This document shows, in pieces, positions 35,313 through 45,483 of a stretch of DNA of 64,000 bases. The stretch is from Pseudalkalibacillus salsuginis (GTDB lineage: Bacteria > Bacillota > Bacilli > Bacillales > Fictibacillaceae), in NCBI RefSeq assembly GCF_021646685.1, contig NZ_JAKJHW010000001.1, forward strand, positions 62,001 to 126,000, read 5' to 3'. The notes under the pieces are model-generated. The model had not been told where the DNA came from. It worked only from the letters and a program-made list of their open reading frames with translations, and made no database searches. Each line of letters starts with the position of its first letter. Position 1 is the stretch's first letter. Made by a program: the position numbers and the translations under genes.

Positions 35313-35849
35313 TCATAGCTTATTAAGTTCTTTAGTGAGCCGTTCAAAAGATTCGTAATCCTTACGATCAAGCGCTTCATCGATTTGTGATTGAAGCGAC
35401 TTCTTACGGAAATGGCTGAATGACTGATCAAGTATCATCTCTGCCCATAATCCATATTTTTTGTCTGGAACCATATTTTCTGGAATATGAGGATTTTCTT
35501 CCAGTACAGCTACATACTGCGGTGTACGGTAAGCCGCTTTGAACTTCAATTCGATATACACATCTTCATCCTGATTCAATCGGATATCATGAAACGATTT
35601 TTCAGCGTCCGTTGTCAGGATATTCTGTTTATAGAATCGGAAAGGCACACCGTCCACACAGTTGGTGGACATGATGATCGCTTTAGGACAGTACTCAGCA
35701 TTTTCTACAAAATGAACGTTTTCCATCAGCGCCTCATCGCTCACTAAATAGTTAAGCAGCCATACGCATTCGCGTTTTTTCAGTTGATAGTGGTTTAAAA
35801 ACCATTTTAGAAAATCCTTTTTTTCTAAGACGGTAACGGTGCTGCCCAT
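35313..35849 (-). CDS. ypiB: YpiB, UPF0302 family
   Basis: 178 residues. Conserved segments [20 protein letters not shown] (residues 11-30) and [19 protein letters not shown] (52-71), with a C-terminal [17 protein letters not shown] helix often seen in Bacillus phosphatase/RNA-related proteins. Function not established. AGGGATTGCA precedes ATG. Monocistronic by its strong terminator. Confidence 0.85.
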   Translation of the reverse strand: MGSTVTVLEKKDFLKWFLNHYQLKKRECVWLLNYLVSDEALMENVHFVENAEYCPKAIIMSTNCVDGVPFRFYKQNILTTDAEKSFHDIRLNQDEDVYIELKFKAAYRTPQYVAVLEENPHIPENMVPDKKYGLWAEMILDQSFSHFRKKSLQSQIDEALDRKDYESFERLTKELNKL

Positions 35850-36046
35850 TGCAATCCCTCCATCATTCCCATGTCATTCGAGATCTTACAATTTCTTACA
35901 GCCAAACAGTTTTTTACATAACTGATTTGATGATTATTTACTATGTTCTATCCTTATTGGATTAATTCCTTCTTTTTTATGAAATTTTTGTGTATTAGGA
36001 AGTTCTCGCCTTTGAATTTATGATCCATCCGATTAATGCATACATC

Positions 36047-37309
36047 TTATAGATCCTGTAACCGGTTAATTTCTTCCTCGAGGTGAAGCCGATCAGGATC
36101 GATTGCCATGGTTTTGCTGAATAATTCTTTCGCCCTCGCACGTTCGCCGATCTCAAGGGAATACCATCCGTAATCTTCAAGGAACTCTGGCTGGTCTTTG
36201 AGTTCAGTATATGCCTCTACGTACTTTTTTAATGCGTGTTCATCGTCTTCTAATTCTCGATAGGCGACAGCTGTTTTCCAGATGGCGCCTGGTGGAAGGT
36301 CCCCATAACGTTCAACTTCCCCAGCCAGGTCTGTAACAGCTTCATACATACCGCCCTGAAGATATTGTTCCATCAAGACAGAAATCGCATTCGTGTTTGA
36401 AGGGTTCAGGCTTATTGCGTGTTTCAACAATTCGATACCTTTGCCCTGGTCATGTAATCGAAAGGCGAGCTTTCCTGCTTGTAAGTACAATTCATCGTTG
36501 AATTCATCCCACCGGATACCTTCCAAACAAGCTTCCATCGCCTCTTGCAAAGCACCTTCCTCCTCATAAGCCTGGGCCAAAGTAGGGTACAATGTCGTAT
36601 ATTGAGGATCCAGGTCTTTCAAATGGTTGAGTGCTTGGATCGTTTTCTGATGTTCGCCGATCCGGTTTGCAGTCAATGCATACCCGAACCAATCATCTGG
36701 ATTTGACTCCTCTTGAAGTCCTTTTTCATAATAGGTCAAAGCCTCTTCAAATTGCCCGGATCCTGTCAGTGACTCTGCCATTCGTAAATGAATAGGTGTC
36801 TGATTAAAATCTTCATGTCCAGCTTTGATCAATTCCTCATAATAGATCCTGCTTCTGTTAAAGTTCCCATGATGTAAATAAAATTCGCCCAGGCCGAAAG
36901 TTATAACTGGTTCATTTGGAGCTATCCGCTTTGCTGTAAGCAACTTCTGTTCTGCAACTTCAGACAGTCCTTGTCTTTCATATAGATCAGCCGAAAGTAC
37001 CAGAGCCTCAAGATACCGCTCATTCTCAGATGTAATGGAGGAAAGTAAATGGAGTGCCTCCTCTTCTTGTTCCATTTCGATGTATAATTCTGCGGCAAAC
37101 AATTTCAAATCGTCAACCTCTGGATAAAACGCGATCAATTCTTCAGCTACATCCGATGCTTCCTGTATAAACCCGAGCTCATTGTAAATTTGTGCGATTT
37201 CAAGGAGGGTTTCATGATCAGCGTTTTCTCTCGATTTTTTCAATAGGCTAAGCCCATTTTCAATTTCACCACGGTCTATCGCCTCTATGGCTTCTTGTAC
37301 ATTCGGCAT
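36047..37309 (-). CDS. ypiA: YpiA, TPR protein
   Basis: 420 residues, at least ten tetratricopeptide repeats throughout (helices with W-x2-Y-A-x-T patterns such as DWFGYALTANRIGEHQKTI). No catalytic domain, signal peptide or membrane span. It likely mediates protein-protein contacts. It follows the amidohydrolase-like gene by 19 bases, an arrangement not seen in B. subtilis, where aroE precedes it. Confidence 0.85.
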   Translation of the reverse strand: MPNVQEAIEAIDRGEIENGLSLLKKSRENADHETLLEIAQIYNELGFIQEASDVAEELIAFYPEVDDLKLFAAELYIEMEQEEEALHLLSSITSENERYLEALVLSADLYERQGLSEVAEQKLLTAKRIAPNEPVITFGLGEFYLHHGNFNRSRIYYEELIKAGHEDFNQTPIHLRMAESLTGSGQFEEALTYYEKGLQEESNPDDWFGYALTANRIGEHQKTIQALNHLKDLDPQYTTLYPTLAQAYEEEGALQEAMEACLEGIRWDEFNDELYLQAGKLAFRLHDQGKGIELLKHAISLNPSNTNAISVLMEQYLQGGMYEAVTDLAGEVERYGDLPPGAIWKTAVAYRELEDDEHALKKYVEAYTELKDQPEFLEDYGWYSLEIGERARAKELFSKTMAIDPDRLHLEEEINRLQDL

Positions 37310-37328
37310 GATCGGACATCCTTTCTTT

Positions 37329-38237
37329 CTATAACAAGTCGTTGGACATCGCTCGGAATATACCCGGCCGGATGATTTTCAATTCTCTTCCGGTTCCTGG
37401 TTCAAGGCGGAATTCCTCTCCGACTTTGATGACTGTTCCATTTTGTACGACGATTGCTGGATTATTATCTCCATCATACTTTAGTATTTCTTCCCCATCA
37501 ACCGATATGTTCCCTTCATATATCAGATAATCTACATCACTCCCGGATATCCATGATCCCTTTTTGGGATATATGCCGAGTCCTTGTAATTGATCCTTTG
37601 ACAATCGTTCTCCTTCTTCGGGGAAGGCATCGATTGTCGCAATTGATTTTTCTTTACAGAGCCTCTTCCACTTCTCTTTCAGTTGAAGCAGTCTTTTTTC
37701 ATGGACGGGGAGTTGTGACCAATCGGCAAGGATAGGTATCGTATAAGGAAAATTTACATTCCTGATCCATTCCCAGATGACGGTGTCAAGATCTTCCTCC
37801 TGCTCAACAATCGTATTGATAAAAGGGAGTTTATGCCTTTGACAATTTCGGATAAGTGAAGGGGAGATTCGGGTCATCGGGAGCTGTACACCTATAACAT
37901 AATCAATTGGTAAATTGGAGAGCTGTTTCCGGAGTGATTCTAATCGGTGCTCGAATTCTTTGGTATATTTTAATGGAAACGCTGAAACTACCGTGGTACA
38001 TCCTCTAGAGACAAGTTCTTCACAGTGATTGAGCAATGATTCTTCATCCATTCCACTTAAAGAAAAATTTCTCAAGATATGGCCTGGCACCACATTCAAA
38101 CCAGTAGAATTTACAGTATAACACTTCATTTTAAGAGGTCTTTCAGATACATAGCATATAACATTATTTCTGATATGGACATGTTTCTGACGAGGAACTT
38201 TATCTGTCGTCCAGACATTTTCTAAAATATATTCCAT
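37329..38237 (-). CDS. Amidohydrolase-like protein lacking metal ligands
   Basis: 302 residues. The layout is that of a metal-dependent amidohydrolase (NagA/dihydroorotase type): a start with NVWTTDK-like beta strands, GLNVVPGHILRNFSLSG where families have PGFIDxHxHG, SRGCTTVVSAFP near residue 90, and a C-terminal beta part (IVVQNGTVIKVG, about 268-279). The H-x-H pair and other metal ligands are not visible, so activity is doubtful. GAGGAGGGGACTG precedes ATG. It heads a two-gene unit with ypiA and replaces tyrA-aroE seen in B. subtilis at this place. I do not know a function. Confidence 0.55.
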   Translation of the reverse strand: MEYILENVWTTDKVPRQKHVHIRNNVICYVSERPLKMKCYTVNSTGLNVVPGHILRNFSLSGMDEESLLNHCEELVSRGCTTVVSAFPLKYTKEFEHRLESLRKQLSNLPIDYVIGVQLPMTRISPSLIRNCQRHKLPFINTIVEQEEDLDTVIWEWIRNVNFPYTIPILADWSQLPVHEKRLLQLKEKWKRLCKEKSIATIDAFPEEGERLSKDQLQGLGIYPKKGSWISGSDVDYLIYEGNISVDGEEILKYDGDNNPAIVVQNGTVIKVGEEFRLEPGTGRELKIIRPGIFRAMSNDLL

Positions 38238-38329
38238 CCCTTCAGTCCCCTCCTCATTTTGAACAACGGTGTTTATAGACAGGCTATGAGAGGAGTCTTG
38301 AATTCAGAACATTCAGTGATTCATTTGGG

Positions 38330-38373
38330 AAAAAAAGAGACCAGTTACTTGTAGAAATCTACAAAGCAACTGG
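38330..38373 (-). terminator. Terminator of hisC
   Basis: CCAGTTGCTTTGTAGA/TCTACAAGTAACTGG stem (38341-38373) on the minus strand with a tail TCTCTTTTTTT. It cuts hisC off from the amidohydrolase-like gene. Confidence 0.85.
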
Positions 38374-38496
38374 CGCAATGTCCATTTTATATGGATAGGA
38401 GTGGAGAGAAACCATACTACAATTATTATAACAAGCTCTATTCAAAAAGCAATATATTTTTTGAAAATTTATATAATTACATCAATTCAGATAAAA

Positions 38497-39600
38497 TCAA
38501 GAAACTGTTTCCTTGTCCAGCCAATGGGATAGACATTGAATGATCCCTTCGTTCTGTTCTTTGCTACCTACAGTTATCCGTACACTTGTCGGGAACCCCA
38601 GTGCATTCCCGGAACGGACGATGTATCCATTCTTCAATAGATAATTGAACACTTCATCCCCTTGCTTCTTTTTGAAATCGATCAAGATGAAATTTCCTTG
38701 TGAAGGATAGAAGCTTAAATCGTAGTTTTGACAAAATGCCTCATACTGCTCCATTCCTTCCCGGTTCCTTTCACGACACATCTCAATGAAGCCCAAATGA
38801 TCCAGGGCAGTGATAGCAGCCCTTTGTGCAACACGCGATGTATTAAATGGTTCGCGGACGGGATCTACAATTTTGATGAGATCCTCATGGGCGACTCCAT
38901 AACCGATCCGTAAAGACGCTAATCCGAATGCTTTGGAGAAAGTCCGGAAGACGATCAGATTGGGAAATTCACGTTGAAGGGCAAGTGTATCAGGATAGTC
39001 ATCTGCCACAACGTATTCCTTATAGGCCTCATCACAGGCTACAATTACATCAGACGGTACTTTCTCTAAGAAGGATACGAGTTCCCTTTCCCTAACGATT
39101 GTACCGGTAGGATTATTCGGGCTGCAAATCCAGACGATTTTCGTATTCCTATCAATTGCTTCATACATTTTATCTAAATCGTGTTTACCTTCCTCTGTAA
39201 GAGGAACTTCAATGATTTCAGCACCCTCGATGACCGAATTATGTTTATATTGAGGAAATGTCGGGGCTGCCATCACCGTATTGGATTCTGGAGACAAGTA
39301 TGTCCGGCAAAACATTTCAACCACTTCGTCCGAGCCATTCCCGAACAATATTTGTTGTGGTTGCACATTCAAATAATCTGCAAGCTTGGAACGTATTTCC
39401 GATGCGTATCCGTCTGGATAGATCGATACGCTATTCAACTCATCCATCACGGCATCTTTAACCGCAGATGCACAACCAAAAGGATTTTCGTTCGATGCCA
39501 ATTTGGTCACTGAAGTAAGACCAAGTTCCCTTTTGACTTCTTCAATCGGCTTTCCAGGTTGATAAGCCTTCAGAGATAAGATTTGTTCCTTTGCTTTCAT
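38497..39600 (-). CDS. hisC: Histidinol-phosphate aminotransferase
   Basis: 367 residues from ATG at 39600. PLP fold type I enzyme, class II. LASNENPFGCASAV near the N-terminus, SPNNPTGTI, and the Schiff-base lysine in FRTFSKAFGLASLRIGYG. Acts in histidine synthesis and often in tyrosine/phenylalanine transamination. It follows aroB directly; the trp genes that precede it in B. subtilis are missing here. Confidence 0.95.
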   Translation of the reverse strand: MKAKEQILSLKAYQPGKPIEEVKRELGLTSVTKLASNENPFGCASAVKDAVMDELNSVSIYPDGYASEIRSKLADYLNVQPQQILFGNGSDEVVEMFCRTYLSPESNTVMAAPTFPQYKHNSVIEGAEIIEVPLTEEGKHDLDKMYEAIDRNTKIVWICSPNNPTGTIVRERELVSFLEKVPSDVIVACDEAYKEYVVADDYPDTLALQREFPNLIVFRTFSKAFGLASLRIGYGVAHEDLIKIVDPVREPFNTSRVAQRAAITALDHLGFIEMCRERNREGMEQYEAFCQNYDLSFYPSQGNFILIDFKKKQGDEVFNYLLKNGYIVRSGNALGFPTSVRITVGSKEQNEGIIQCLSHWLDKETVS

Positions 39601-39675
39601 AAAAAACACCCCTGTCCTGTTTCATTGTTAGCCAGTAGCTTTGAAATTCTGTCTTGACTTCTGGAAAGTTCGATC

Positions 39676-40773
39676 CTAGTTCGTAACGTTCCCTCTTACC
39701 CACGCCTTGAACGATGACAATTGGTCGAGAATGAATTGGTCTTCAACCTTTTCAAGAGTTGCTTCTCCACATTCCTTCAATAACACCATATGAATCTGTT
39801 GCCTGCTGTTTTTTTTGTCTTGCTTCATTCTCTCAAGTAATAAGCCGGATTTATTCAAGGTAGGGTGCCAAAAAGCATAGCCTAACTGTTCTATCCATTG
39901 ATAAAAACGTTTAGTCACGATCTTACGTTTCATGCTTGCTTCACTTAATTTGATCGCGTACAGCATTCCGATCATGACCGCTTCTCCATGGGAAATGCTT
40001 TGATATCTGCTTTCTGCTTCGATTGCATGGCCAAGGGTATGACCAAGATTCAAATAAGCCCGAATCCCGGCTTCGCGCTCGTCCATTCCTACAATTTCCG
40101 CTTTTAATTCAATTGCGCGCTTGATGACTTTACCGAGCAGTTCTTCCTTTACTGGCAACGATTCTATATTCGAGGAAAGAAATTCATAGAATTCCGCATC
40201 CCTAATGAGGCCCAGCTTTACAATTTCAGCAAAGCCTGAACGCCATTCCCTGGCCGGCAAGGTAGTAAGAAAATTGGTATCGAACAAGACCGCTTCAGGT
40301 TGATGGAAAGCCCCAATCAAATTCTTGCCTAATGAGTGGTTGATTCCTACCTTGCCACCAACACTGCTGTCATGCGCCAAAAGAGTCGTCGGAATTTGGA
40401 TGAACCGGATACCTCGCAAGTAAGAAGAAGCTATGAAACCAGCAAGGTCTCCGACCACTCCTCCTCCGAGGGCAATGATAAGAGCATTCCGGTCCAATTG
40501 GCACCGCAGTGCATAGGTGATCCCCTTTTCATATTCCCTTAGAGATTTGCTTGATTCACCTGCTGGTATGACCCACTTATATACTTGGTAGTCTTTAAGC
40601 TCCATCTTCACTTGCTGCAAATAAAGAGGAGCGACATTACTGTCTGTTATGATCAAAATACTGCTGCATCTGGGAACAGACTCCTCTATTAGATGACCGA
40701 GTTTTGAAATAGCACCTTCCCCTATATGCACTGGATATTGCTTGCTTTTTGTTTTCACTTCAATGGTTTCCAA
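39676..40773 (-). CDS. aroB: 3-dehydroquinate synthase
   Basis: 365 residues. Second step of the shikimate pathway. NAD-site GGGVVGDLAGFIASSYLRG (about 97-115), and metal ligands including E in FAEIVKLG and H in LNLGHTLGHAIE. The start is TTG after GAGGAG. Between cheR and hisC, it is the only common aromatic-pathway gene here. Confidence 0.96.
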   Translation of the reverse strand: METIEVKTKSKQYPVHIGEGAISKLGHLIEESVPRCSSILIITDSNVAPLYLQQVKMELKDYQVYKWVIPAGESSKSLREYEKGITYALRCQLDRNALIIALGGGVVGDLAGFIASSYLRGIRFIQIPTTLLAHDSSVGGKVGINHSLGKNLIGAFHQPEAVLFDTNFLTTLPAREWRSGFAEIVKLGLIRDAEFYEFLSSNIESLPVKEELLGKVIKRAIELKAEIVGMDEREAGIRAYLNLGHTLGHAIEAESRYQSISHGEAVMIGMLYAIKLSEASMKRKIVTKRFYQWIEQLGYAFWHPTLNKSGLLLERMKQDKKNSRQQIHMVLLKECGEATLEKVEDQFILDQLSSFKAWVRGNVTN

Positions 40774-40815
40774 TTTAAAACTCCTCTGACTAAGTCACAT
40801 TGTTGTTCAAGGACT

Positions 40816-41589
40816 TTATTTTTTAGCATAAAAAAATGTCGCCACAGATTCAAGTCCATATTGATTCGGATTGAAGATCTGTTCTGTACTTCCGACAAAC
40901 AAAATTCCTCCAGGACGTAAAGCATTGCTGAAATTTTGATAAAGCTGACGCTTCGCATCTTCAGTAAAATAGATCATGACGTTCCTGCATATGATTAAAT
41001 CGAAATCAGTCTTGAATGATTCAGCAAGCATGTTATGCTTTTCGTAATGGATATTGTCTTTCAGTAAATCATTGATCTTATAACCAATTCCTTCTTTTTC
41101 GAAATAATCCTTCTTCATCTTTTCTGGTACATCTTTCAAACTTTTTTCCAAGTAGTAACCGAGCTTTGCCCGTTTAATAGCTAATTCGTCGATGTCTGTT
41201 GCCAAGATCGAAAATTTCTGTGAGGGAATCTCTTCTCTCAATATCATAGCAAGAGTATAGGGTTCTTCTCCAGTAGAACATGCTGCACTCCAAGTATAAA
41301 GTGAATCTTTCCCTTTCAACAACTTTGGGATCAGTTCGTTTTGCAACACTTTCCACCTTGATGGGTTCCTGAAGAACTCTGAAACGTTGATCGTCATCCG
41401 GTCAAGAAATTCCTCTAGCAAGATATTGTTTTTTTTCATTGCATCATAAAAATCCTTGAATGTGACAAATCCTTTTTTATCTCTCAAGGCGATTAAGCGA
41501 CGCTTCATCTGAGCTTCTTTATAAAGTGATAAATCAATACCCGTTTCTTGTTTGATCTGTGTGGAAAACATTCTATAATCTTGATCCAT
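40816..41589 (-). CDS. cheR: Chemotaxis protein methyltransferase
   Basis: 257 residues. N-terminal helical CheR domain (about 5-60) and SAM-dependent methyltransferase domain with WSAACSTGEEPYTLAM (about 98-113) and DLIICRNVMIYFTEDAKRQ. It methylates glutamates of chemoreceptors, implying a motile organism. It sits between ndk and aroB as in B. subtilis. Confidence 0.96.
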   Translation of the reverse strand: MDQDYRMFSTQIKQETGIDLSLYKEAQMKRRLIALRDKKGFVTFKDFYDAMKKNNILLEEFLDRMTINVSEFFRNPSRWKVLQNELIPKLLKGKDSLYTWSAACSTGEEPYTLAMILREEIPSQKFSILATDIDELAIKRAKLGYYLEKSLKDVPEKMKKDYFEKEGIGYKINDLLKDNIHYEKHNMLAESFKTDFDLIICRNVMIYFTEDAKRQLYQNFSNALRPGGILFVGSTEQIFNPNQYGLESVATFFYAKK

Positions 41590-41891
41590 GCATATTTCTC
41601 CTCATTTGTGTTTTCTACTATATATATCGGTAAGAAGCTCGAATATTTATGAAAGAATCGGACAAAAAGTAAAAAGTCGGAAAGTAAAAGTAGATATAGT
41701 CATTAGAGGACATCTGATCCTTTATTGGGGCAAGAAGGAGAGATACTGGAAATTGGCTCTTGAAGTTCTTTTTTATTCGATTTTAAACAAATAGGGCCCT
41801 AGTGTCCTCTTAGCTAGCAATGTATAGGTGAATCAGGTCCTTTTAAACGAAAAAAAACCAGCTGATCAGTTTCAACTGGTTTTCCTTGCGC
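41590..41891. other. Intergenic stretch between cheR and ndk
   Basis: About 300 bases. Apart from the ndk terminator at its right end and an A/T-rich region, I see no gene, no repeat and no clear promoter. An open frame on the plus strand from 41588 has no ribosome site or family resemblance. Confidence 0.5.
41850..41885 (-). terminator. Terminator of ndk
   Basis: AAACCAG/CTGGTTT stem around TTGAAACTGATCAG with a run of T on the minus strand, immediately after the ndk stop. Confidence 0.85.
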
Positions 41892-42335
41892 TTATACCCA
41901 TTTAGCAATTGTCTTATCGTAACTTACTAGTTCTTCTTCGTTGAAAAACAAATTGATCTCTCTTTCAGCGCTTTCAGGTGAGTCTGAACCATGAATGATA
42001 TTTTGGCCAACCTGAACTGCAAAGTCTCCACGGATCGTTCCAGGGGCCGCGTCAGAAGGATTCGTCTTACCCATCATGTTACGAGCAGTCGCGATTACAT
42101 TTTCACCCTCCCAGACCATTGCAAAAACCGGGCCTGAAGTGATGAAGTCGACAAGTTCACCAAAGAAAGGACGTTCTTTATGTTCTCCATAATGGTTCTG
42201 AGCCAATTCTTCAGAAATCTGGATCAGCTTCGCTCCTGCCAATTTGAATCCTTTTTTCTCGAAACGGCTTACGATTTCTCCAATAAGGTTACGTTGAACG
42301 CCATCAGGCTTTACCATCAAAAAAGTTTTTTCCAT
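41892..42335 (-). CDS. ndk: Nucleoside diphosphate kinase
   Basis: 147 residues from ATG at 42335. Phosphoryl transfer among NTPs/NDPs through the histidine in [14 protein letters not shown] (about 113-126). [11 protein letters not shown] at the N-terminus. Full length. It lies between hepT and cheR as in B. subtilis. Confidence 0.97.
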   Translation of the reverse strand: MEKTFLMVKPDGVQRNLIGEIVSRFEKKGFKLAGAKLIQISEELAQNHYGEHKERPFFGELVDFITSGPVFAMVWEGENVIATARNMMGKTNPSDAAPGTIRGDFAVQVGQNIIHGSDSPESAEREINLFFNEEELVSYDKTIAKWV

Positions 42336-42423
42336 GATCACTTACCCCTAACTTATGTATAGTTTTCGGACGTCCTTGGTTGTCCGAAATGATTTTAACA
42401 AATTTCAAGCGGTTTCACAACTT

Positions 42424-43392
42424 TTAATAATTTCTGCGGCCAATATATTCAGCGATTTGTTTCAAAGAGCGTTTGGCTCGGTTATCTGGCAGTTGGCGGA
42501 GTGCTTTGAAAGCCTTTTTCAAATAACGGTCAGAGATTCCTTTCGAGTTTTCGATCGCACCCATCGCCTTAATGTCACGGATCAATTCTTCCATTACATT
42601 CTGAGGAATCGGTTGATTATCAAAAACGGATTCTAGTCGTGCTTTGAAATCAGGGTTCCTCATGGCAAAAAATACCGGAAGCGTGATATTCCCTTGTTGA
42701 AGATCCCCTCCCGCTGGTTTGCCCAGCTGTTTTTCAGTTGAAGTGAAATCCAAGATGTCATCTGTAATCTGGAAAGCCATGCCTACGTTATAGCCGAACT
42801 GTTTAAGCTGACGCTGGACATGTAATTCAGCATCCCCTGCAAGTGCACCTAATTCACAGCTTACAGAAATCAATAATGCTGTCTTGCGTTTGATCCTTCT
42901 GAAGTAATCCCTGATATTCTGATCGAGATCATATTGTTCCCTGATCTGCTCGATTTCCCCGAGGCACATTTCCATGATCGCTTCTGACAGCACCTTATGT
43001 GCCTCCAGTTTGTTCAAATGAGTGATATACTCCAAGGACCGCGCGAAGATATAATCGCCCGTATACATTGCAACACGGTTATCCCACTGGGCTTTGATCG
43101 TTGACTTGCCGCGACGCAGTGAGGCATCATCAATGACATCATCATGGACAAGGGATGCCATATGGATGAGTTCCAACGCTACAGCAGCCCTTTTGACCCG
43201 GTCGACATCATACTTGCCGAATTGAGCAGACAACAACACAAAAACAGGGCGGATCCTCTTTCCCCCTGCTTTCAATAATTGTATTGATGCATCTTGAAGA
43301 ATCGAATGTTGTGCCTCGATGGTCTTTTCAAGGTCATTTTCAATTGTCGAAAGGTCGTTCCGCAAATGAGAATAGATTGTTGTTAATTTCAT
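42424..43392 (-). CDS. hepT: Heptaprenyl diphosphate synthase component II
   Basis: 322 residues. Trans-prenyltransferase with the first aspartate-rich motif DDVIDD (about 85-90) and the second QITDDILDF (about 211-219). Makes the C35 side chain of menaquinone-7 together with HepS. Third gene of the hepS-menG-hepT operon. Confidence 0.95.
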   Translation of the reverse strand: MKLTTIYSHLRNDLSTIENDLEKTIEAQHSILQDASIQLLKAGGKRIRPVFVLLSAQFGKYDVDRVKRAAVALELIHMASLVHDDVIDDASLRRGKSTIKAQWDNRVAMYTGDYIFARSLEYITHLNKLEAHKVLSEAIMEMCLGEIEQIREQYDLDQNIRDYFRRIKRKTALLISVSCELGALAGDAELHVQRQLKQFGYNVGMAFQITDDILDFTSTEKQLGKPAGGDLQQGNITLPVFFAMRNPDFKARLESVFDNQPIPQNVMEELIRDIKAMGAIENSKGISDRYLKKAFKALRQLPDNRAKRSLKQIAEYIGRRNY

Positions 43393-43401
43393 AACTTCAC
43401 C

Positions 43402-44133
43402 TTAGCCCTGATGTTCTTGTAAATCCTCGGGTTTATAACCAATATGGGTTGCAGCTACTCCCCCTGAGTACGAAATGATTTTAACCTTTTCAAATCCAGC
43501 TGTTTCGAATTTTGCCGCTAATTCCTTTCTGCCTGGGAATTCTTTTGCCGATTCTTGCAGCCAGGAATATTCTTGATATCTTTTTGCAAAAATACGCCCC
43601 AATGCAGGCATCACATATCTAAAATATCCATAATAGAGTTGTCGGAATACTGGAATCGTCGGTTGAGAGGTTTCTAGACAGACAACTTTTCCGCCGGGTT
43701 TTACTACACGATACATTTCCCTCAACACTTGGTTTAGATCAGGAACATTGCGTAACCCGAAACCGATCGTGACATAATCGAAGGTATTATTTTCGTATGG
43801 CAGATCCATCGCATTCCCATGCTTCAACTGGATATTGGACAGGCCCTCCTTCTTGACCTTCTTTTCACCGACTGACAACATATTTTTACTGAAGTCAAGT
43901 CCATATGCTGTGCCACCTGGACCAATCGCTTTAGCCATCGCAATTGTCCAATCCCCTGTTCCGCAGCAAACATCCAAAGTAGTCGAATTCTTTTGTACAT
44001 CCATTTTTTTCATCGTATCACGACGCCAAGCGATATGACGTTGGAAGCTGATGATAGAATTCATTTTGTCATAATGACTGGATATCGATTCAAATACATG
44101 GTGCACACGCTGTTCTTTTGTTCCATGTTGCAC
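43402..44133 (-). CDS. menG: Demethylmenaquinone methyltransferase
   Basis: 243 residues from GTG at 44133, four bases after the hepS stop, with AAGGGTGA as site; an upstream ATG would add 7 residues. Class I SAM methyltransferase with [15 protein letters not shown] (about 55-69) and the UbiE/COQ5 signature [10 protein letters not shown]. Last step of menaquinone synthesis, so it supplies the quinone used by qcrABC. Between hepS and hepT. Confidence 0.95.
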   Translation of the reverse strand: MQHGTKEQRVHHVFESISSHYDKMNSIISFQRHIAWRRDTMKKMDVQKNSTTLDVCCGTGDWTIAMAKAIGPGGTAYGLDFSKNMLSVGEKKVKKEGLSNIQLKHGNAMDLPYENNTFDYVTIGFGLRNVPDLNQVLREMYRVVKPGGKVVCLETSQPTIPVFRQLYYGYFRYVMPALGRIFAKRYQEYSWLQESAKEFPGRKELAAKFETAGFEKVKIISYSGGVAATHIGYKPEDLQEHQG

Positions 44134-44137
44134 TTGA

Positions 44138-44953
44138 TCACCCTTCTTCTGCATATTTCTTCACTCTGAAACCTGACTGTTCGATGTATTGTTCGATACG
44201 CTTTTCTAACATCAAATGCATAACAGGCTCCTCCGCCCACAATTTTTCTAAACGAATTTTCGAATGCAGGATATAGGAATCGACAACTTCAAGAATTTGA
44301 TTCTTCAAAGAGAGCCAACCGCCTTTTGAACGGTTGAATTGATTCATGATTTTCGCCACTAAAGGTGTATACGTATTGTTTTGGATGCTCCTTCTTTCCA
44401 TCAACATCCGTTTCATGAAGGTGAACTCGTCCGCTATCCCCTTCCAAAGAGGAAGATGGAAGTGTTCAGCAGTTTTAAGCAATAACGACGATTCGATACG
44501 GTGGATATTTTCCATTGAATTTTCAATCGATTGATTCTCGTTCTTGTAGTATTGCATTTTGTTTTCATTGATTTCTTGAATTGCCTGTGCAAGTGTCCGG
44601 ATCATTGAAAGATCTTTTATTTCAGATAATAGATAATAGTATAGGCTACTATAGTAATCGCCCGCTAAAACTGTCAATTGACGATTCTTCTTGTCATACT
44701 CACCAGACAAATCATGGGAGGTAATCTTCTCATGTGTATCTAATGCAACCTGGACGAGCATGGTAGATACAGCGTAATACTCCAGCTCGATCTCACTTAA
44801 CTCTTTATCCTTCAGCATGATATACGTTAAAAGGAGCTTGTCCTCGTCTATGACAGGTTCATCGATGAAACGCATAAGATATGGATGCTGAAGTTTTTGG
44901 TTGATTTGAAGCAGCAGTTCCGAAATTTTCCGACCTATATCATTGTTATTCAT
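44138..44953 (-). CDS. hepS: Heptaprenyl diphosphate synthase component I
   Basis: 271 residues from ATG at 44953 after GGGGGC. Mostly alpha, lacking DDxxD motifs, as expected for the regulatory subunit that sets chain length with HepT. It overlaps no gene but is 4 bases from menG. The first gene of the operon. Confidence 0.9.
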   Translation of the reverse strand: MNNNDIGRKISELLLQINQKLQHPYLMRFIDEPVIDEDKLLLTYIMLKDKELSEIELEYYAVSTMLVQVALDTHEKITSHDLSGEYDKKNRQLTVLAGDYYSSLYYYLLSEIKDLSMIRTLAQAIQEINENKMQYYKNENQSIENSMENIHRIESSLLLKTAEHFHLPLWKGIADEFTFMKRMLMERRSIQNNTYTPLVAKIMNQFNRSKGGWLSLKNQILEVVDSYILHSKIRLEKLWAEEPVMHLMLEKRIEQYIEQSGFRVKKYAEEG

Positions 44954-45068
44954 TGATTTAAGCCCCCACCAATTCATGAATCATATAGAAAGAACAGATT
45001 CAAGAAATCTCTCGTAATTAATATGTATGTATTACTGACCATATCGTACTGATTATTATACCATAAAA

Positions 45069-45110
45069 ACCCTTGTATCATGCGATTGTCTTTCGGGATG
45101 ATTCAAGGGT
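45069..45110 (-). terminator. Terminator of mtrB
   Basis: ACCCTTGAATCAT/ATGATACAAGGGT stem on the minus strand followed by TTTTATGG. It stands about 135 bases after mtrB and separates folE-mtrB from the hep operon. Confidence 0.85.
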
Positions 45111-45242
45111 CAGTGATCATGCTTCAATCACTTAGGTCTTTCTTTTGCCAGTAAGACCGCTATGTATAAAAGGATGGATCGAGTGCCGGTGTTTGATCCG
45201 AAGGTTACACTGACACTCAGAGTACCTCTATTACCTATTTTT

Positions 45243-45467
45243 TCAGTCTTGATCCGTACTCATCTCACCATGTCTTGTCTGGATGACAGCTTTGCCCCTT
45301 ACTTTTACGGCAGATGTATGCTCAGTGAATTGGGCTATCATCACTTCATTCTTATCCAATTTTTCAGAATGGTGGAAACGGGTATCAGAACCTCTTGTCA
45401 AACCGATTACGCTTACACCATTTTCTTTTGCTCTTATGACAAAAAATTCGTTTTCTGGCGTCGCCAT
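45243..45467 (-). CDS. mtrB: Trp RNA-binding attenuation protein TRAP
   Basis: 74 residues, forms an 11-mer ring that binds (G/U)AG repeats when loaded with tryptophan. The RNA-contact residues equivalent to K37, K56 and R58 (here K36, K55, R57) are intact, as is [20 protein letters not shown]. It follows folE by 16 bases in an mtrA-mtrB operon. No trp operon is found in the window, though in B. subtilis it lies a few genes downstream. Confidence 0.96.
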   Translation of the reverse strand: MATPENEFFVIRAKENGVSVIGLTRGSDTRFHHSEKLDKNEVMIAQFTEHTSAVKVRGKAVIQTRHGEMSTDQD

Positions 45468-45483
45468 TATGCTCCCTCCTCCT

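Noticed and set aside
44133-44154. ATG at 44154 as menG start
   Set aside because: The GTG at 44133 has a better site (AAGGGTGA) and aligns with the start I recall for B. subtilis MenG/MenH.
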